Below are positions 32,188-42,375 of a stretch of DNA of 53,783 nucleotides, piece after piece. The notes under the pieces are model-generated. The model was not told the DNA's origin. It was given only the letters and a program-made list of their open reading frames with translations, and did not search any database. A program made the position numbers and the translations under genes. Location of the stretch: assembly GCA_017461445.1 (NCBI GenBank), contig JAFTXW010000020.1, positions 1 through 53,783 of the forward strand, written 5' to 3'. The DNA comes from Oscillospiraceae bacterium (GTDB lineage Bacteria > Bacillota > Clostridia > Oscillospirales > Oscillospiraceae). How positions within the stretch are numbered: the stretch's first letter is position 1; each line of letters starts with the position of its first letter.

Positions 32188-33165
32188 TTACCGCATTTCT
32201 CCCGATTCGTCAATTTCCAACCGTATCAGCTGCGTTCCCTGATAGTAGTAGGCCAAAATTTCTTCAAAGCTGCTGCCGCTCACGGCCATGGCATCCGCGC
32301 CGTACTGGCTCATGCCTACCCGGTGGCCGTAGCCCTTGGTGGTGATGGTGATGGTATCGCCCTCCCGGGTCAGGGTGAAGGCGGTGGAGCGCAGGCCCAG
32401 CAGGCGGCGCAGCTCCGTTCCTTTGAATTCCGTTCCGCCGATGACGATGGTATCCACCCCGCCCCCTTCGGTATAGGTGACCGCCCCCAGGCGGCTGCTG
32501 TCCAGCCCCAGGAGGGCTTCGAGCCGCTCCGCGTCATAGCTAATGGTGTCCGTATAGTGGGCGGCGTTCTCCTCCCCGGGGCTTTCCACGCTCTGCAGGT
32601 AGGGATAGTCCGTCCCCCAGACCGCCGCCGCGTCCTCCGTCCTGCCGCCGCTGCAGGAAAAATAGGTAGCCTCGATCAGTGCCCCCTCGTAGGTCAGCAC
32701 ATACCCGGAGCTTGCCGCCACCGCGGCCTTGATCTTTTCGATGCTCTCCTCTGTACCGCCCTTGGCCAGGTAATCCGCCTCGGTTATGTAGGCCTGGCAG
32801 CAGGCCGGGTCGGTGCAGATGCTGCCGTCGCCGTGCTTGCCGCCGGTGGTGTAGGCCCGCCGGGTGTAGGTTCGGGCCACCACCGCCTGAGCCTTGAGGG
32901 CTTCCGTCTCAAAGGAGGCAGGCATCTCCGCCAGCACCACCCGGACAAGATAATCGTCCATATCCATTTCCCGGGTGCTGCCGTCGGAAAGGCGCAGCAG
33001 CATGGGCAGATGGACGGTCTCGGGCACCGTTTCCTGCACCTGGGGCAGGGTCTCGGGTATTTCCGGCTCCTCCTCCAGCAGTGCGGCGGCGAAATTCAGC
33101 ACCATCCAGGGAACCACCATTCCCATGAACAAAGAGATCAGTATATCCTTCCACAGCGGTCTCAT
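32188..33165 (-). CDS. spoIID: Stage II sporulation protein D
   Basis: SpoIID is a membrane-anchored lytic transglycosylase that, with SpoIIM and SpoIIP, degrades peptidoglycan during forespore engulfment. The 325-residue protein has an N-terminal anchor (about 8-30), the catalytic-domain entry YLVRVVLAEMPASFETEALKAQAVVARTY, a C-rich zinc site (CTDPACCQAY), YFSCSGGRTEDA and the C-terminal GYGHRVGMSQYGADAMA. This is strong evidence for an endospore-forming ancestry. The partner genes spoIIM and spoIIP are not in the window. Confidence 0.95.
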   Translation of the reverse strand: MRPLWKDILISLFMGMVVPWMVLNFAAALLEEEPEIPETLPQVQETVPETVHLPMLLRLSDGSTREMDMDDYLVRVVLAEMPASFETEALKAQAVVARTYTRRAYTTGGKHGDGSICTDPACCQAYITEADYLAKGGTEESIEKIKAAVAASSGYVLTYEGALIEATYFSCSGGRTEDAAAVWGTDYPYLQSVESPGEENAAHYTDTISYDAERLEALLGLDSSRLGAVTYTEGGGVDTIVIGGTEFKGTELRRLLGLRSTAFTLTREGDTITITTKGYGHRVGMSQYGADAMAVSGSSFEEILAYYYQGTQLIRLEIDESGEMR

Positions 33166-33254
33166 TGGTATCCCCTCCCGGCCCTATGGTAGCACAGGGG
33201 GCGGAAGGATGCTGTCGAGAGAGCCTTTCCGGAAGGAATTTTCTCGCCGTCCCC

Positions 33255-33283
33255 TTGACTTCCCGCCCCCGCCGCGCTATAAT
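33255..33283 (+). promoter_or_regulatory. Sigma-A promoter of tRNA-Ala
   Basis: TTGACT (33255-33260), 17-bp spacer, perfect TATAAT (33278-33283), 14 bp before the mature tRNA 5' end. Confidence 0.9.
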
Positions 33284-33297
33284 GCTATCAACCCCAT

Positions 33298-33373
33298 GGG
33301 CCTGTAGCGCAGCTGGGAGCGCATTACATTCGCATTGTAGGGGTCGGGAGTTCGAATCTCCTCAGGTCCACCA
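33298..33373 (+). tRNA. tRNA-Ala (anticodon CGC)
   Basis: 76 nt including an encoded CCA. Acceptor stem GGGCCTG/CAGGTCC contains the G3-U70 pair that defines alanine identity. D stem GCGC/GCGC, anticodon loop TTCGCAT (anticodon CGC), T loop TTCGAAT. It has its own promoter and terminator. An AT-rich orphan gene follows on the same strand, as is common at tRNA-linked integration sites, but no integrase is present. Confidence 0.95.
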
Positions 33374-33376
33374 AAG

Positions 33377-33421
33377 AATAACCGCAACATTGATACAATA
33401 TGTGTCAGAGTTGCGGTTATT
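33377..33421 (+). terminator. tRNA-Ala terminator
   Basis: AATAACCGCAAC (33377-33388) pairs perfectly with GTTGCGGTTATT (33410-33421) around a 21-nt loop, trailed by TTTCATT. The descending arm also contains the -35 of the next promoter. Confidence 0.7.
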
Positions 33422-33439
33422 TTCATTCTGTGATATAAT
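33411..33439 (+). promoter_or_regulatory. Promoter of the AT-rich gene, -35 embedded in the tRNA terminator
   Basis: TTGCGG (33411-33416), 17-bp spacer, perfect TATAAT (33434-33439). The -35 lies within the 3' arm of the terminator stem. Confidence 0.75.
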
Positions 33440-33473
33440 ACATAATATAAAAGCCAAATAGGTGGGTGATAAA

Positions 33474-34355
33474 ATGTCTGATTCCTTACAAAACCGCATT
33501 GTGAATCTTATCCCTTCTGAAGATTTACGGAATGTGATCAAATCAACAGCTTATCAGCTTACAGATATTGCGCTTCTGTCAACAGTATACTATTGCGCAC
33601 CTGACTTTGCGTCACGAATAGAGTACTTGCAGATGCTTGAAGCTGTTTTCACAGGGGAAATCAAAGCATATATCACACGAATCATCGAGACACAACATCA
33701 AATGCTGGATGCGTTTTTACGTAACGAAACCGGTGTAGCATTTGAACTGCACATCAAGGAAACCCCGGATGCATATGATGAAACCTATTTATGCAGTTCT
33801 TTTGACGCAGCTGTGAAGATGATTCCCTTGTTCTATCAGGAATATGATAGCAACGAAACTGCTTTGTCACGGTATCGAATTGTAAAGCGTCGTATTTTCT
33901 CTGCACAAGAGGGAGAATTATTTTTCGAGGATTATCTTGGTGAAGCAGTTCTGCTCCCAGGAGAGATTATCCATTCTGTGGAAATGAACGGCTATTGTGC
34001 TGAAAATTGCGATGGACTTTGTCTGGATTGTGAACGTTATTGTGTACGCCGCCAAGATGTTCTGTATCCTGTCTTTGCAGGCCATGCAGATGCGGTTAAA
34101 TACCGTGAGCATGACGGCTCAGTAGGTTTTGGCGTGGTTCTTCAATGGGATGATGCCCCAACCAACGAATGCTATATTATTCCTTTAGACTGTGAACAAG
34201 TTCGTTATCACGATTTTAAGAATGCACACTATGCACATGAGCATGTTCCATCTGTGTTTGTAGAGCGGATTTCGGTGGATCGCCTTTCGGATAAAATGCA
34301 AAAAGACTATCTGGCGTATTCCGCATTTCTGAAAGAAAACCCGGCCTGGACATAA
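33474..34355 (+). CDS. Unidentified AT-rich protein downstream of tRNA-Ala
   Basis: A 293-residue soluble protein with a cysteine cluster in the second half (YCAENCDGLCLDCERYCVRR) that could bind a metal. The N-terminal half is helical, the C-terminal half mixed. AGGTGG lies 8 bp before the ATG at 33474, and a consensus promoter precedes it. The AT-rich composition and position behind a tRNA suggest recent acquisition. A palindrome (TGCACCCAT...AATGGGTGCA, about 34377-34404) and a terminator follow. No family recognised. Confidence 0.75.
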   Translation: MSDSLQNRIVNLIPSEDLRNVIKSTAYQLTDIALLSTVYYCAPDFASRIEYLQMLEAVFTGEIKAYITRIIETQHQMLDAFLRNETGVAFELHIKETPDAYDETYLCSSFDAAVKMIPLFYQEYDSNETALSRYRIVKRRIFSAQEGELFFEDYLGEAVLLPGEIIHSVEMNGYCAENCDGLCLDCERYCVRRQDVLYPVFAGHADAVKYREHDGSVGFGVVLQWDDAPTNECYIIPLDCEQVRYHDFKNAHYAHEHVPSVFVERISVDRLSDKMQKDYLAYSAFLKENPAWT

Positions 34356-34437
34356 AGGATTGGTATTGATAAACATTTGCACCCATGTAAGCGTAATGGG
34401 TGCATTGTATCAATTGTTAAGTACAATGCCAAATAAA

Positions 34438-34462
34438 AAACACCACCCGATGGGTGGTGTTT
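34438..34462. terminator. Bidirectional terminator after the AT-rich gene
   Basis: AAACACCACCC (34438-34448) pairs with GGGTGGTGTTT (34452-34462) around GAT, followed by CTTATTTT and preceded by an A-run. It lies at the outer edge of the left inverted repeat of the helicase segment. Confidence 0.88.
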
Positions 34463-34472
34463 CTTATTTTAT

Positions 34473-34545
34473 CGGGCCATCCGACGGAACCGACGCTTCT
34501 ACGGAACTTTTTCATCCCCCAAACATTTTCGTTGGCCGATTCGCC
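34473..34545 (-). repeat. Left 73-bp inverted repeat flanking the SF3 helicase gene
   Basis: It matches 35965-36037 in inverted orientation at about 61 of 73 positions, with an identical 20-bp run ATGAAAAAGTTCCGTAGAAG. Its inner end coincides with the helicase stop codon TAG at 34545-34547. Confidence 0.85.
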
Positions 34546-35840
34546 TAAAAACGACCGCACAGCCGGATGCCACGGAAGCCCCGGACGAATTTCCCGTTCC
34601 CCGCGGGGATGGCGTTGGTGGGGATCAGCTGATACTGGGGGGCGTTCTGGGTCAGGAAGGAAAAGAACGTCCTGCTGCCCAGCGGGGTCATCATGTTGTC
34701 CTCGCACCAGTCCTTGTAGGCCCCGTACAGCCCCCGGGAGGAGGCGGTGCCCTCCGGGTCAAAGCGGATATAGCCCTGAGACCGGAGGAAATGCACCATA
34801 TTGTTCCCCTCGGCAATGGCACTGGCCATATTGCGCCGGGCCTGCTTGCTGATTGTGAACTGCATATCCTGGCCGATCAGCCGGAACAGCCCCTCCAGGC
34901 ACCACAGGAAGATGCCCTCCAGCTCCTCCACCAGCCGCTTTCCCAGGAAGGGATCGTCCACCCGGTCTGCCGGGCGGTTTTTGGTGGAGAGGATGATCTG
35001 GCGGCGGAAGAAGCCGTAACTCCGGTCATGGAGGGCCTGCAGGGTGCCGTTGCCGAAGGCCATGAACCGGACATTCAGCTGACCCTGGTAGCTCTGGATG
35101 CCCTTGCGCTCCAAGTCCATGGGCACCTCCGCCGTTACGATGGATTTGATGTAATTGGTGCCCTTGAGGGCTTCCATTTTCAGGTCGTCATCCACCATCA
35201 CCAGCAGGTGCTCCAGGTCTGCCCGGGCAAAGGGGCTCTGCTCCACCTTGGCAATGGAGCCTGTGCTCATATTGGTGCCGAACAGGGCCCGCATCACCAC
35301 GCCGATGCGGCTCTTGCCCTCGCCGCCCCGGCCTGTGATAATGAGCATCTTCTGGGCCGCAGTGGTGGGGATCAGGCAGTAGCCCATAAATTCCTGGAGG
35401 GTCAGGATATCCTCCGGCTCCAGCAGCTGATCCAGAAATTCCAGCCACAGCTTCGGCTCCGGGGCATTTTCATTGTAGTTCACCGGGAGCCGGTAGCGGC
35501 AGAAGGTCTTTACCGGGAGAAACCCCTCCTCCAGCTTGTAGGCTCCGTTGGCAAGATGGATCACCGTTTCCTGATAGGGAAGCTTCTGCCTGTAGCACTC
35601 CATCTTCATGGTATCCAGAATGGCATCCACCTTCCGGGGGATATTCCGGGTCAGGTAGGGGGCCACCTCCTCATAGATTTCCTTGCGCAGCTGATCCAGG
35701 CAGTTCACCTTGCCCTCGGCGGTAAAAAACGCACCGTCGGTGTAGACCATGGGATTGTTGTACAGATACTCCCGGCAGAACGCCCCCTCATCGATGTGCC
35801 CGCCTCCCAGCACCCATTCGGGAATGTAGTTTTCTTCCAT
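34545..35840 (-). CDS. P4/D5-type SF3 helicase-primase C-terminal protein
   Basis: A 431-residue superfamily 3 helicase of the phage/plasmid primase P4 and D5 type. A D5_N-like region (about 60-180; NIPRKVDAILDTMK, LANGAYKLEEGFLPVKTFCRYRLPVNY) precedes the ATPase: Walker A GRGGEGKS, Walker B LLVMVDDDL, motif C RFMAFGNG and an arginine finger RRQIILS. A C-terminal winged-helix-like tail (GLYGAYKDWCEDN) follows. No primase catalytic domain, integrase or structural genes are adjacent. Strong AAGGAGG before the ATG at 35840. The gene is exactly bracketed by 73-bp inverted repeats, so it looks like the core of a small or decayed replicon. Confidence 0.88.
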   Translation of the reverse strand: MEENYIPEWVLGGGHIDEGAFCREYLYNNPMVYTDGAFFTAEGKVNCLDQLRKEIYEEVAPYLTRNIPRKVDAILDTMKMECYRQKLPYQETVIHLANGAYKLEEGFLPVKTFCRYRLPVNYNENAPEPKLWLEFLDQLLEPEDILTLQEFMGYCLIPTTAAQKMLIITGRGGEGKSRIGVVMRALFGTNMSTGSIAKVEQSPFARADLEHLLVMVDDDLKMEALKGTNYIKSIVTAEVPMDLERKGIQSYQGQLNVRFMAFGNGTLQALHDRSYGFFRRQIILSTKNRPADRVDDPFLGKRLVEELEGIFLWCLEGLFRLIGQDMQFTISKQARRNMASAIAEGNNMVHFLRSQGYIRFDPEGTASSRGLYGAYKDWCEDNMMTPLGSRTFFSFLTQNAPQYQLIPTNAIPAGNGKFVRGFRGIRLCGRF

Positions 35841-35908
35841 TAAAAATCCTCCTTATTTTAATAGGGAAAGGGAAGCCCTTTCTTGCCCATGCCTTCAAAA
35901 GGAGGAAA

Positions 35909-35930
35909 TGTTGCACGCATCTGTGCAACA
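35909..35930. repeat. Palindrome upstream of the SF3 helicase gene
   Basis: TGTTGCAC (35909-35916) and GTGCAACA (35923-35930) are perfect inverted repeats 6 bp apart. They lie between the helicase start and the right 73-bp repeat. Could be a binding site for the helicase or an origin element; that is inference. Confidence 0.5.
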
Positions 35931-35964
35931 GCCGAAAAAAGAAATGTCCGCCGCCCCGGTTCCT

Positions 35965-36037
35965 GTCGAATCGGCAGACGAAAATGTTTGCGGAATGAAA
36001 AAGTTCCGTAGAAGTGTATATTCCGTCGAGTGGCCTG
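35965..36037 (+). repeat. Right 73-bp inverted repeat flanking the SF3 helicase gene
   Basis: Partner of 34473-34545. Read from its inner end it encodes in one frame a peptide with GMKKFRRSV, and the left copy keeps the same frame with three synonymous and four non-synonymous changes. The 607-bp gap 35841-36447 contains this repeat, dispersed repeat copy 2 and a terminator, and no convincing gene. Confidence 0.85.
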
Positions 36038-36099
36038 TGAAAAGAGAAGGTACAGCAGCACCCTCGCCCCCTCGTAAACGCGGGGCCAAGGCGGCTACG

Positions 36100-36345
36100 C
36101 CGCATCCCTTCCCCCGGGGGGAAGGTGGGCCGCCGAAGGCGGGTCGGAAGAGGAACGGCGTGCACTGATGGCTTGTAGGAGGCCTGTAACAGGTGCAAAG
36201 ACGTAAGGTTATCGCCCGCATTCCTCATCAGTCTGAAATTCCGGCCAAGTATGGCCGAAATTTCAGCCAGCTTCCCCCCGGGGGAAGCCATTTTATGCGA
36301 TGCTGCGCATCGCAACGGGCGACCGCAAGGGTCGCCCCTACGCGG
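36100..36345. repeat. Dispersed repeat, copy 2
   Basis: Homologous to 29581-29835 with the core in the opposite orientation. Shared blocks are CCCTTCCCCCGGGGGGAAGG, GGGTCGGAAGAGGAA, GGCGTGCACTGATGGCT, CCCGCATTCCTCATCAGTC and AGCTTCCCCCCGGGGGAAGC. The end module GGGCGACCGCAAGGGTCGCC followed by CCTACGC is in the same orientation in both copies, so the repeat is modular. A further fragment (CCCCGGGGGAAGGGATGCGG) follows at about 36365. Confidence 0.85.
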
Positions 36346-36415
36346 AGAATTTCTTGATCCGCAGCCCCGGGGGAAGGGATGCGGCGCAGCCGCAAAAATA
36401 TGACTTCAACAAGTC

Positions 36416-36446
36416 AAAAGCCGCCGACCTAAAGTCAGCGGCTTTT
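36416..36446. terminator. Terminator after the AlgX-like gene
   Basis: AAAAGCCGC with GCGGCTTTT, inner GAC/GTC pairing and a short loop. On the minus strand it follows the stop at 36448. Confidence 0.8.
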
Positions 36447-36447
36447 C

Positions 36448-37803
36448 TTATCTGCACAGGCTCCCGAACAGGCGGTTTCCGTCGATGGACTGGGTGGCGA
36501 TGACATAGGGGGCGAAGATCACGTCGTCCACTTCGTGCTCCTTCAGGAACCACCGGAGGGTGGTCTGGGTGAATTTGCGGTAGTCCACCACATAGACCTT
36601 GTGGTAGGTCTGGGCCAGGAAGGGGGCCAGGGCGTTGCCGAAGGAATCCTTAATGAGCACGCAGCTGGGGCCCTCGGGGATGGAAGCGTTGGTGATCTCC
36701 GTCAGGGGATTGTCGCTGCAGATGAAGGCGGAATACTTGGCGTTGGTCTCCCGCTCCGTCATGTCCTGGATCAGTTCCCCCTCGTAGCCGTAGCCGTTGT
36801 TGTTGTAGATCGTCATGGTAATGTCCCCCTGGGGCACATAGGCGATGAGGGTATCCAGCGTCAGGCGGCGGGGATTGGAGGCCTTCCAGTAAAGGCTCCC
36901 CTCGAATTCTCCCTGATCCCATTCGGTAAAGTCCTTCAGGGGCGTCACGTCATAGCCCAGGGCCTCGCAGATGGCGGCGTAGCTGTAGTAGGCACCCCGG
37001 GCCGTCCAGTGGTGGTCAGTGCGGAAATAGATGTATTCGTCATTGTGGGGTACCAGGGCGGCGTAGGTGTCCACCTTTACCACGGTGTCTCCCATCTGGC
37101 TGTGCATGTAGCCGATCATTTCGTCCTGCCGGGCGCAGTTCAGCTTGTCCAGGAACTCCGGCTCGATCAGGATGCCCACGGCGGTGGGGCTGGGGGCACT
37201 GACCACGGTGATGCCGGAATCCTTCACAGCTTCGGCAAAGGCGGTGACCGTTTCGGCGTATTCGTCGCTGTAGTGCTGGGAGAAGCCCACGGCGTTGAAG
37301 GCGGCGTCGCCGATCTGAATGACGGCGTTGCTGCCCATTTCAATGTCCGCGTCCTCCCCCGCGTCCACGCCGCCCCAGCCCTCCGTCTCGGTGGGGACGG
37401 TAGGCTCGGCGGTTTCCCCCTCCGGGGCCGTCTCCGGGGGAAGGGTGCTTACGGGTGTTACCGGCTCCTGGGGCACCTCCATGGTCACAGGCAGGTCACC
37501 CGCAATGGAAATTTCCGAATAGCCGTGCAGGGAGCTGATAGACCGGGACAGGCTCAGCCACTGCTCCCGGCCCGGGAAGGTATCGGAAAACCAGGTGGAG
37601 ATATCGTCAAAGTAATCCCCGGACACCAGGGCTTCCAGGGAAAATTCCGGAAACTCCGCCAGATTCCGCTTTTCCATCTGGGACTGGGTAGGCCGCAGGG
37701 GGAGGATAAAAGACACCACCGTCAGCACCCCCAGCACCACAAGGAAGGGGATCACGAGACCCAGGCCGTTACCGGACTTTTTTTCTTGTTTCTTGTCAGA
37801 CAT
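36448..37803 (-). CDS. AlgX/AlgJ-like SGNH acetyl-transfer protein (DHHW family)
   Basis: A 451-residue protein with an N-terminal membrane anchor (about 13-35), a T/P/E-rich insert (about 105-145) and an extracellular SGNH-like domain. The catalytic Asp/His pair appears in YIYFRTDHHWTARGAYYSY, and the nucleophile block is CVLIKDSFGNALAPFL. Such proteins receive acetyl groups exported by an MBOAT partner and place them on cell-surface polysaccharide. The MBOAT gene lies immediately upstream (8-bp gap). The acceptor polymer is unknown. Confidence 0.9.
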   Translation of the reverse strand: MSDKKQEKKSGNGLGLVIPFLVVLGVLTVVSFILPLRPTQSQMEKRNLAEFPEFSLEALVSGDYFDDISTWFSDTFPGREQWLSLSRSISSLHGYSEISIAGDLPVTMEVPQEPVTPVSTLPPETAPEGETAEPTVPTETEGWGGVDAGEDADIEMGSNAVIQIGDAAFNAVGFSQHYSDEYAETVTAFAEAVKDSGITVVSAPSPTAVGILIEPEFLDKLNCARQDEMIGYMHSQMGDTVVKVDTYAALVPHNDEYIYFRTDHHWTARGAYYSYAAICEALGYDVTPLKDFTEWDQGEFEGSLYWKASNPRRLTLDTLIAYVPQGDITMTIYNNNGYGYEGELIQDMTERETNAKYSAFICSDNPLTEITNASIPEGPSCVLIKDSFGNALAPFLAQTYHKVYVVDYRKFTQTTLRWFLKEHEVDDVIFAPYVIATQSIDGNRLFGSLCR

Positions 37804-37811
37804 AGCTTACC

Positions 37812-39272
37812 TCAGAACTGGAAGTAAATGAAGGGATTATAGCTGTCCCCCACCAGGCAGGCGGTGGAAAGCAGCAGCAAAATCACAGGCAGGACGGAAT
37901 AGAAGGCCACATCCCAGACCCTGCCGAGAACGCCATGGGCATGGGCGAAATCCTCCAAGCTCCGGCGCAGGTGCTTTGCCAGGGGCGTGCCGGCAAGGAC
38001 TGCCGCCGCCAGCAGGAACATGTGGCTCTGGAACTGGATTTCGGAGGTGAAGTCCGTCAGGGCGTTGCCGTTGAGACCGAACAGGCTCTTTACCAGCGTC
38101 AGGCCCAGCTCCAGGTTCGTAAACCGGAAGATCACCCAGCCCACCATAACGACGATCAGAAGGTAGAGATTGGAGAGCACCGGCACCCGTTCCAGCCACC
38201 GTTTCAGCAGGAACCGTTCCAGCATCAAAAACAGGAAGAACCAAAGGCCCCACAGCAGGAAATTCCAGCTGGCCCCGTGCCACAGGCCCGTCAGTGCCCA
38301 GACCACGAAGGTGTTCAGCACCATCCGGGGCTTGCTGCACCGGCTGCCCCCCAGGGGGATGTACACATAGTCCCGGAAGAAGGTGCCCAGGCTCATATGC
38401 CACCGCCGCCAGAACTCGGTGACGGTGCGGGAGATATAGGGATAGTTGAAGTTTTCCAGATAGTTCAGGCCCAGCATCTTGCCCATGCCGATGGCCATAT
38501 CGGAGTAGGCCGAAAAATCCAGATAAATGTGCAGGCCGTAGGCAAGGATGCCCAGCCAGCCCCCGAGAACGGACAGATTTCCCAGCACATCCAGATTCGC
38601 CGCCAGCTGGCCTGCGTCCGAAGCCACGCTGTCCGCCAGGATCATGGAATCCGCCAGCGCGCCGCAGGGATTCGCAAGCAGCACCTTCTTGGCAAGGCCG
38701 CCGCAGAACCGGGACACGCCCAGGTGCCACTGGGGCTGCCGGGGCTCCCCGCTGAACAGCTCATGGTCGATGGTCTTGTACCGGACGATGGGGCCCGCGA
38801 TGCACTGGTGGAACAGAGCCGCGTAGAGCAGCACGTTCCAGTAGCTTTTCTGGGCCGGGGCATCCCCCCGGTACACGTCGATGACGTAGGTCAGCAGCTG
38901 GAAGGTATAGAAGGAAATGCCGATGGGCAGGGCGATGCTTTTAATCAACTCCGGCACCGTGCCGAAAATGCTGCAGATCAGGCCCGCGTACTTAAAATAG
39001 CCGATGAGCCCGATGTCAATGACCGCCGCCAGAACCACCCAGAAAAGCCGCTTCCCCCTGGTGGCCCCCCGCTCCGCCCCCAGGGCGCAGACCCAGGAGG
39101 CAAAGGCCATGAACAGCAGGAGCAGCAGATACTTCGGCTCGCCCCAGGCGTAAAAGACCAGGGAAAAAATCAGCAAAACCACATTCTGCGCCTTCTGCGT
39201 CCGGCACAGGGCATAGCCCACCAGCGACAGGGAAAAGAAGGCATACAGGAAAATCAAACTGGAAAAAACCAT
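37812..39272 (-). CDS. AlgI-like MBOAT O-acyltransferase
   Basis: A 486-residue polytopic membrane protein of the MBOAT family that moves acetyl groups across the membrane for polysaccharide O-acetylation. Family motifs are FYAWGEPKYLLLLLFM, LPIGISFYTFQLLTYVIDVYRG, YLDFSAYSDMAIGMGKMLG and the catalytic histidine block TEFWRRWHMSLGTFFRDYVY...ALTGLWHGASWNFLLWG. It forms a two-gene operon with the AlgX-like partner from the promoter at 39306-39334. Confidence 0.95.
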   Translation of the reverse strand: MVFSSLIFLYAFFSLSLVGYALCRTQKAQNVVLLIFSLVFYAWGEPKYLLLLLFMAFASWVCALGAERGATRGKRLFWVVLAAVIDIGLIGYFKYAGLICSIFGTVPELIKSIALPIGISFYTFQLLTYVIDVYRGDAPAQKSYWNVLLYAALFHQCIAGPIVRYKTIDHELFSGEPRQPQWHLGVSRFCGGLAKKVLLANPCGALADSMILADSVASDAGQLAANLDVLGNLSVLGGWLGILAYGLHIYLDFSAYSDMAIGMGKMLGLNYLENFNYPYISRTVTEFWRRWHMSLGTFFRDYVYIPLGGSRCSKPRMVLNTFVVWALTGLWHGASWNFLLWGLWFFLFLMLERFLLKRWLERVPVLSNLYLLIVVMVGWVIFRFTNLELGLTLVKSLFGLNGNALTDFTSEIQFQSHMFLLAAAVLAGTPLAKHLRRSLEDFAHAHGVLGRVWDVAFYSVLPVILLLLSTACLVGDSYNPFIYFQF

Positions 39273-39305
39273 AGCGTTCCTCTTTAATGTTTAAAATCAG
39301 ATGTC

Positions 39306-39334
39306 ATTATATACCTTTTTTCGCCCTGTTGCAA
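39306..39334 (-). promoter_or_regulatory. Sigma-A promoter of the O-acetylation operon
   Basis: On the minus strand TTGCAA (39334-39329), 17-bp spacer, perfect TATAAT (39311-39306). Confidence 0.8.
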
Positions 39335-39468
39335 CCGCTTTTTCCCAAAACCAACATCTTTGCAGTATCTTTAACCGAATGCCCGGACAGCCGCCATGGA
39401 TTTTCGTCTTTCCTTTTTGGGAAAACTGTGGTATACTACTTGCCGAAATTTGATCAAGGAGAGACCCT

Positions 39469-41622
<2,154 letters not shown>

Positions 41623-41626
41623 TGCC

Positions 41627-41660
41627 AAAAGGCACACGGCGTGAAAACCGTGTGCCTTTT
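41627..41660. terminator. Terminator of tex, shared with the convergent Nudix gene
   Basis: A perfect 13-bp stem AAAAGGCACACGG (41627-41639)/CCGTGTGCCTTTT (41648-41660), 8-nt loop. Confidence 0.9.
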
Positions 41661-41699
41661 GCGGTATATGCCTTCCCCTACAATATATATAGTGATTAT

Positions 41700-42212
41700 T
41701 TATGTATTTCTACCACTTAAATACCCCATCTTCTCCAACCAGGGCCGATACCGTTCCTTTTGCGCATCGATCATTTCCCCGGAATTGACAAAGCGGATAA
41801 ATTCCTTCTCACTGACCCACCGGTAATCCACCGTCTCACCCTCCTGGAGGGTAATTACCGATTTTTCACAATCGGTGACGCAAAGGAAATTATAATAAAT
41901 GGTATCCCGGGAAACGAACCGCCCGATCTCCCGCAGTTCCCCGGAAACGATGCCCGTTTCCTCCCGCAGCTCCCGTTTGGCGCAGGCCAGCTTATCCTCC
42001 CCTTTCAGGGCAGAGCCGCCTGCTGTGGCTTCCCAGTAGCCGCCATAGTTGGGCTTCCGGGGGTCCCGTTGCATCAGAAGATAGTCCCCGTCGGTATGCC
42101 GCACCAAAATCTCACTGACCAGATGCCGCAGCCCCTCAGGAACCGGCTCCCCCCGCACCAGATCCCGTCCCGCCAGGGTGCCGTCGGCATAATAGCCGTC
42201 CCAGATCTCCAT
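41700..42212 (-). CDS. Nudix hydrolase
   Basis: A 170-residue Nudix enzyme, which cleaves nucleoside diphosphates linked to another moiety. The Nudix box is intact (GSALKGEDKLACAKRELREE, then TGI). The N-terminal MEIWDGYYADGTLAG and ILVRHTDGDYLLMQRDPRKP resemble the group related to isopentenyl-diphosphate isomerase-like Nudix proteins. Substrate unknown. AAGGAGGT precedes the start at 42212. Monocistronic and convergent with tex. Confidence 0.9.
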   Translation of the reverse strand: MEIWDGYYADGTLAGRDLVRGEPVPEGLRHLVSEILVRHTDGDYLLMQRDPRKPNYGGYWEATAGGSALKGEDKLACAKRELREETGIVSGELREIGRFVSRDTIYYNFLCVTDCEKSVITLQEGETVDYRWVSEKEFIRFVNSGEMIDAQKERYRPWLEKMGYLSGRNT

Positions 42213-42328
42213 AAAAATACCTCCTTCCGTTTTGTGGACATTATTATATCGGCAGCCCCGTACAATGTCAAACTTATTTTACCCCACTCAATTTCGTTAA
42301 AATATTCCTTACTTTGTGTCATTTATAC

Positions 42329-42364
42329 TTGACATTTTATCATCTATATGTTACCTTATAGATG
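42329..42364 (+). promoter_or_regulatory. Promoter with an overlapping palindrome upstream of the XRE gene
   Basis: A perfect -35 TTGACA (42329-42334), 17-bp spacer and TACCTT as a weak -10 (42352-42357). A perfect inverted repeat, CATCTATA (42341-42348) and TATAGATG (42357-42364), spans the -10. It is placed where a repressor dimer would block polymerase, so autoregulation by the XRE protein is likely (inference). Confidence 0.65.
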
Positions 42365-42375
42365 GAGGTGATGAC

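Noticed and set aside
34545-35840. Prophage
   Set aside because: Only one phage-type gene (SF3 helicase) is present; there are no structural, lysis or integrase genes nearby.
35908-36168. 86-codon plus-strand frame running through the 73-bp repeat and dispersed repeat
   Set aside because: Most of its length is translated palindromic repeat (PRGEGGPP-type sequence), and its ribosome binding site is too close to the ATG. Treated as a repeat by-product.
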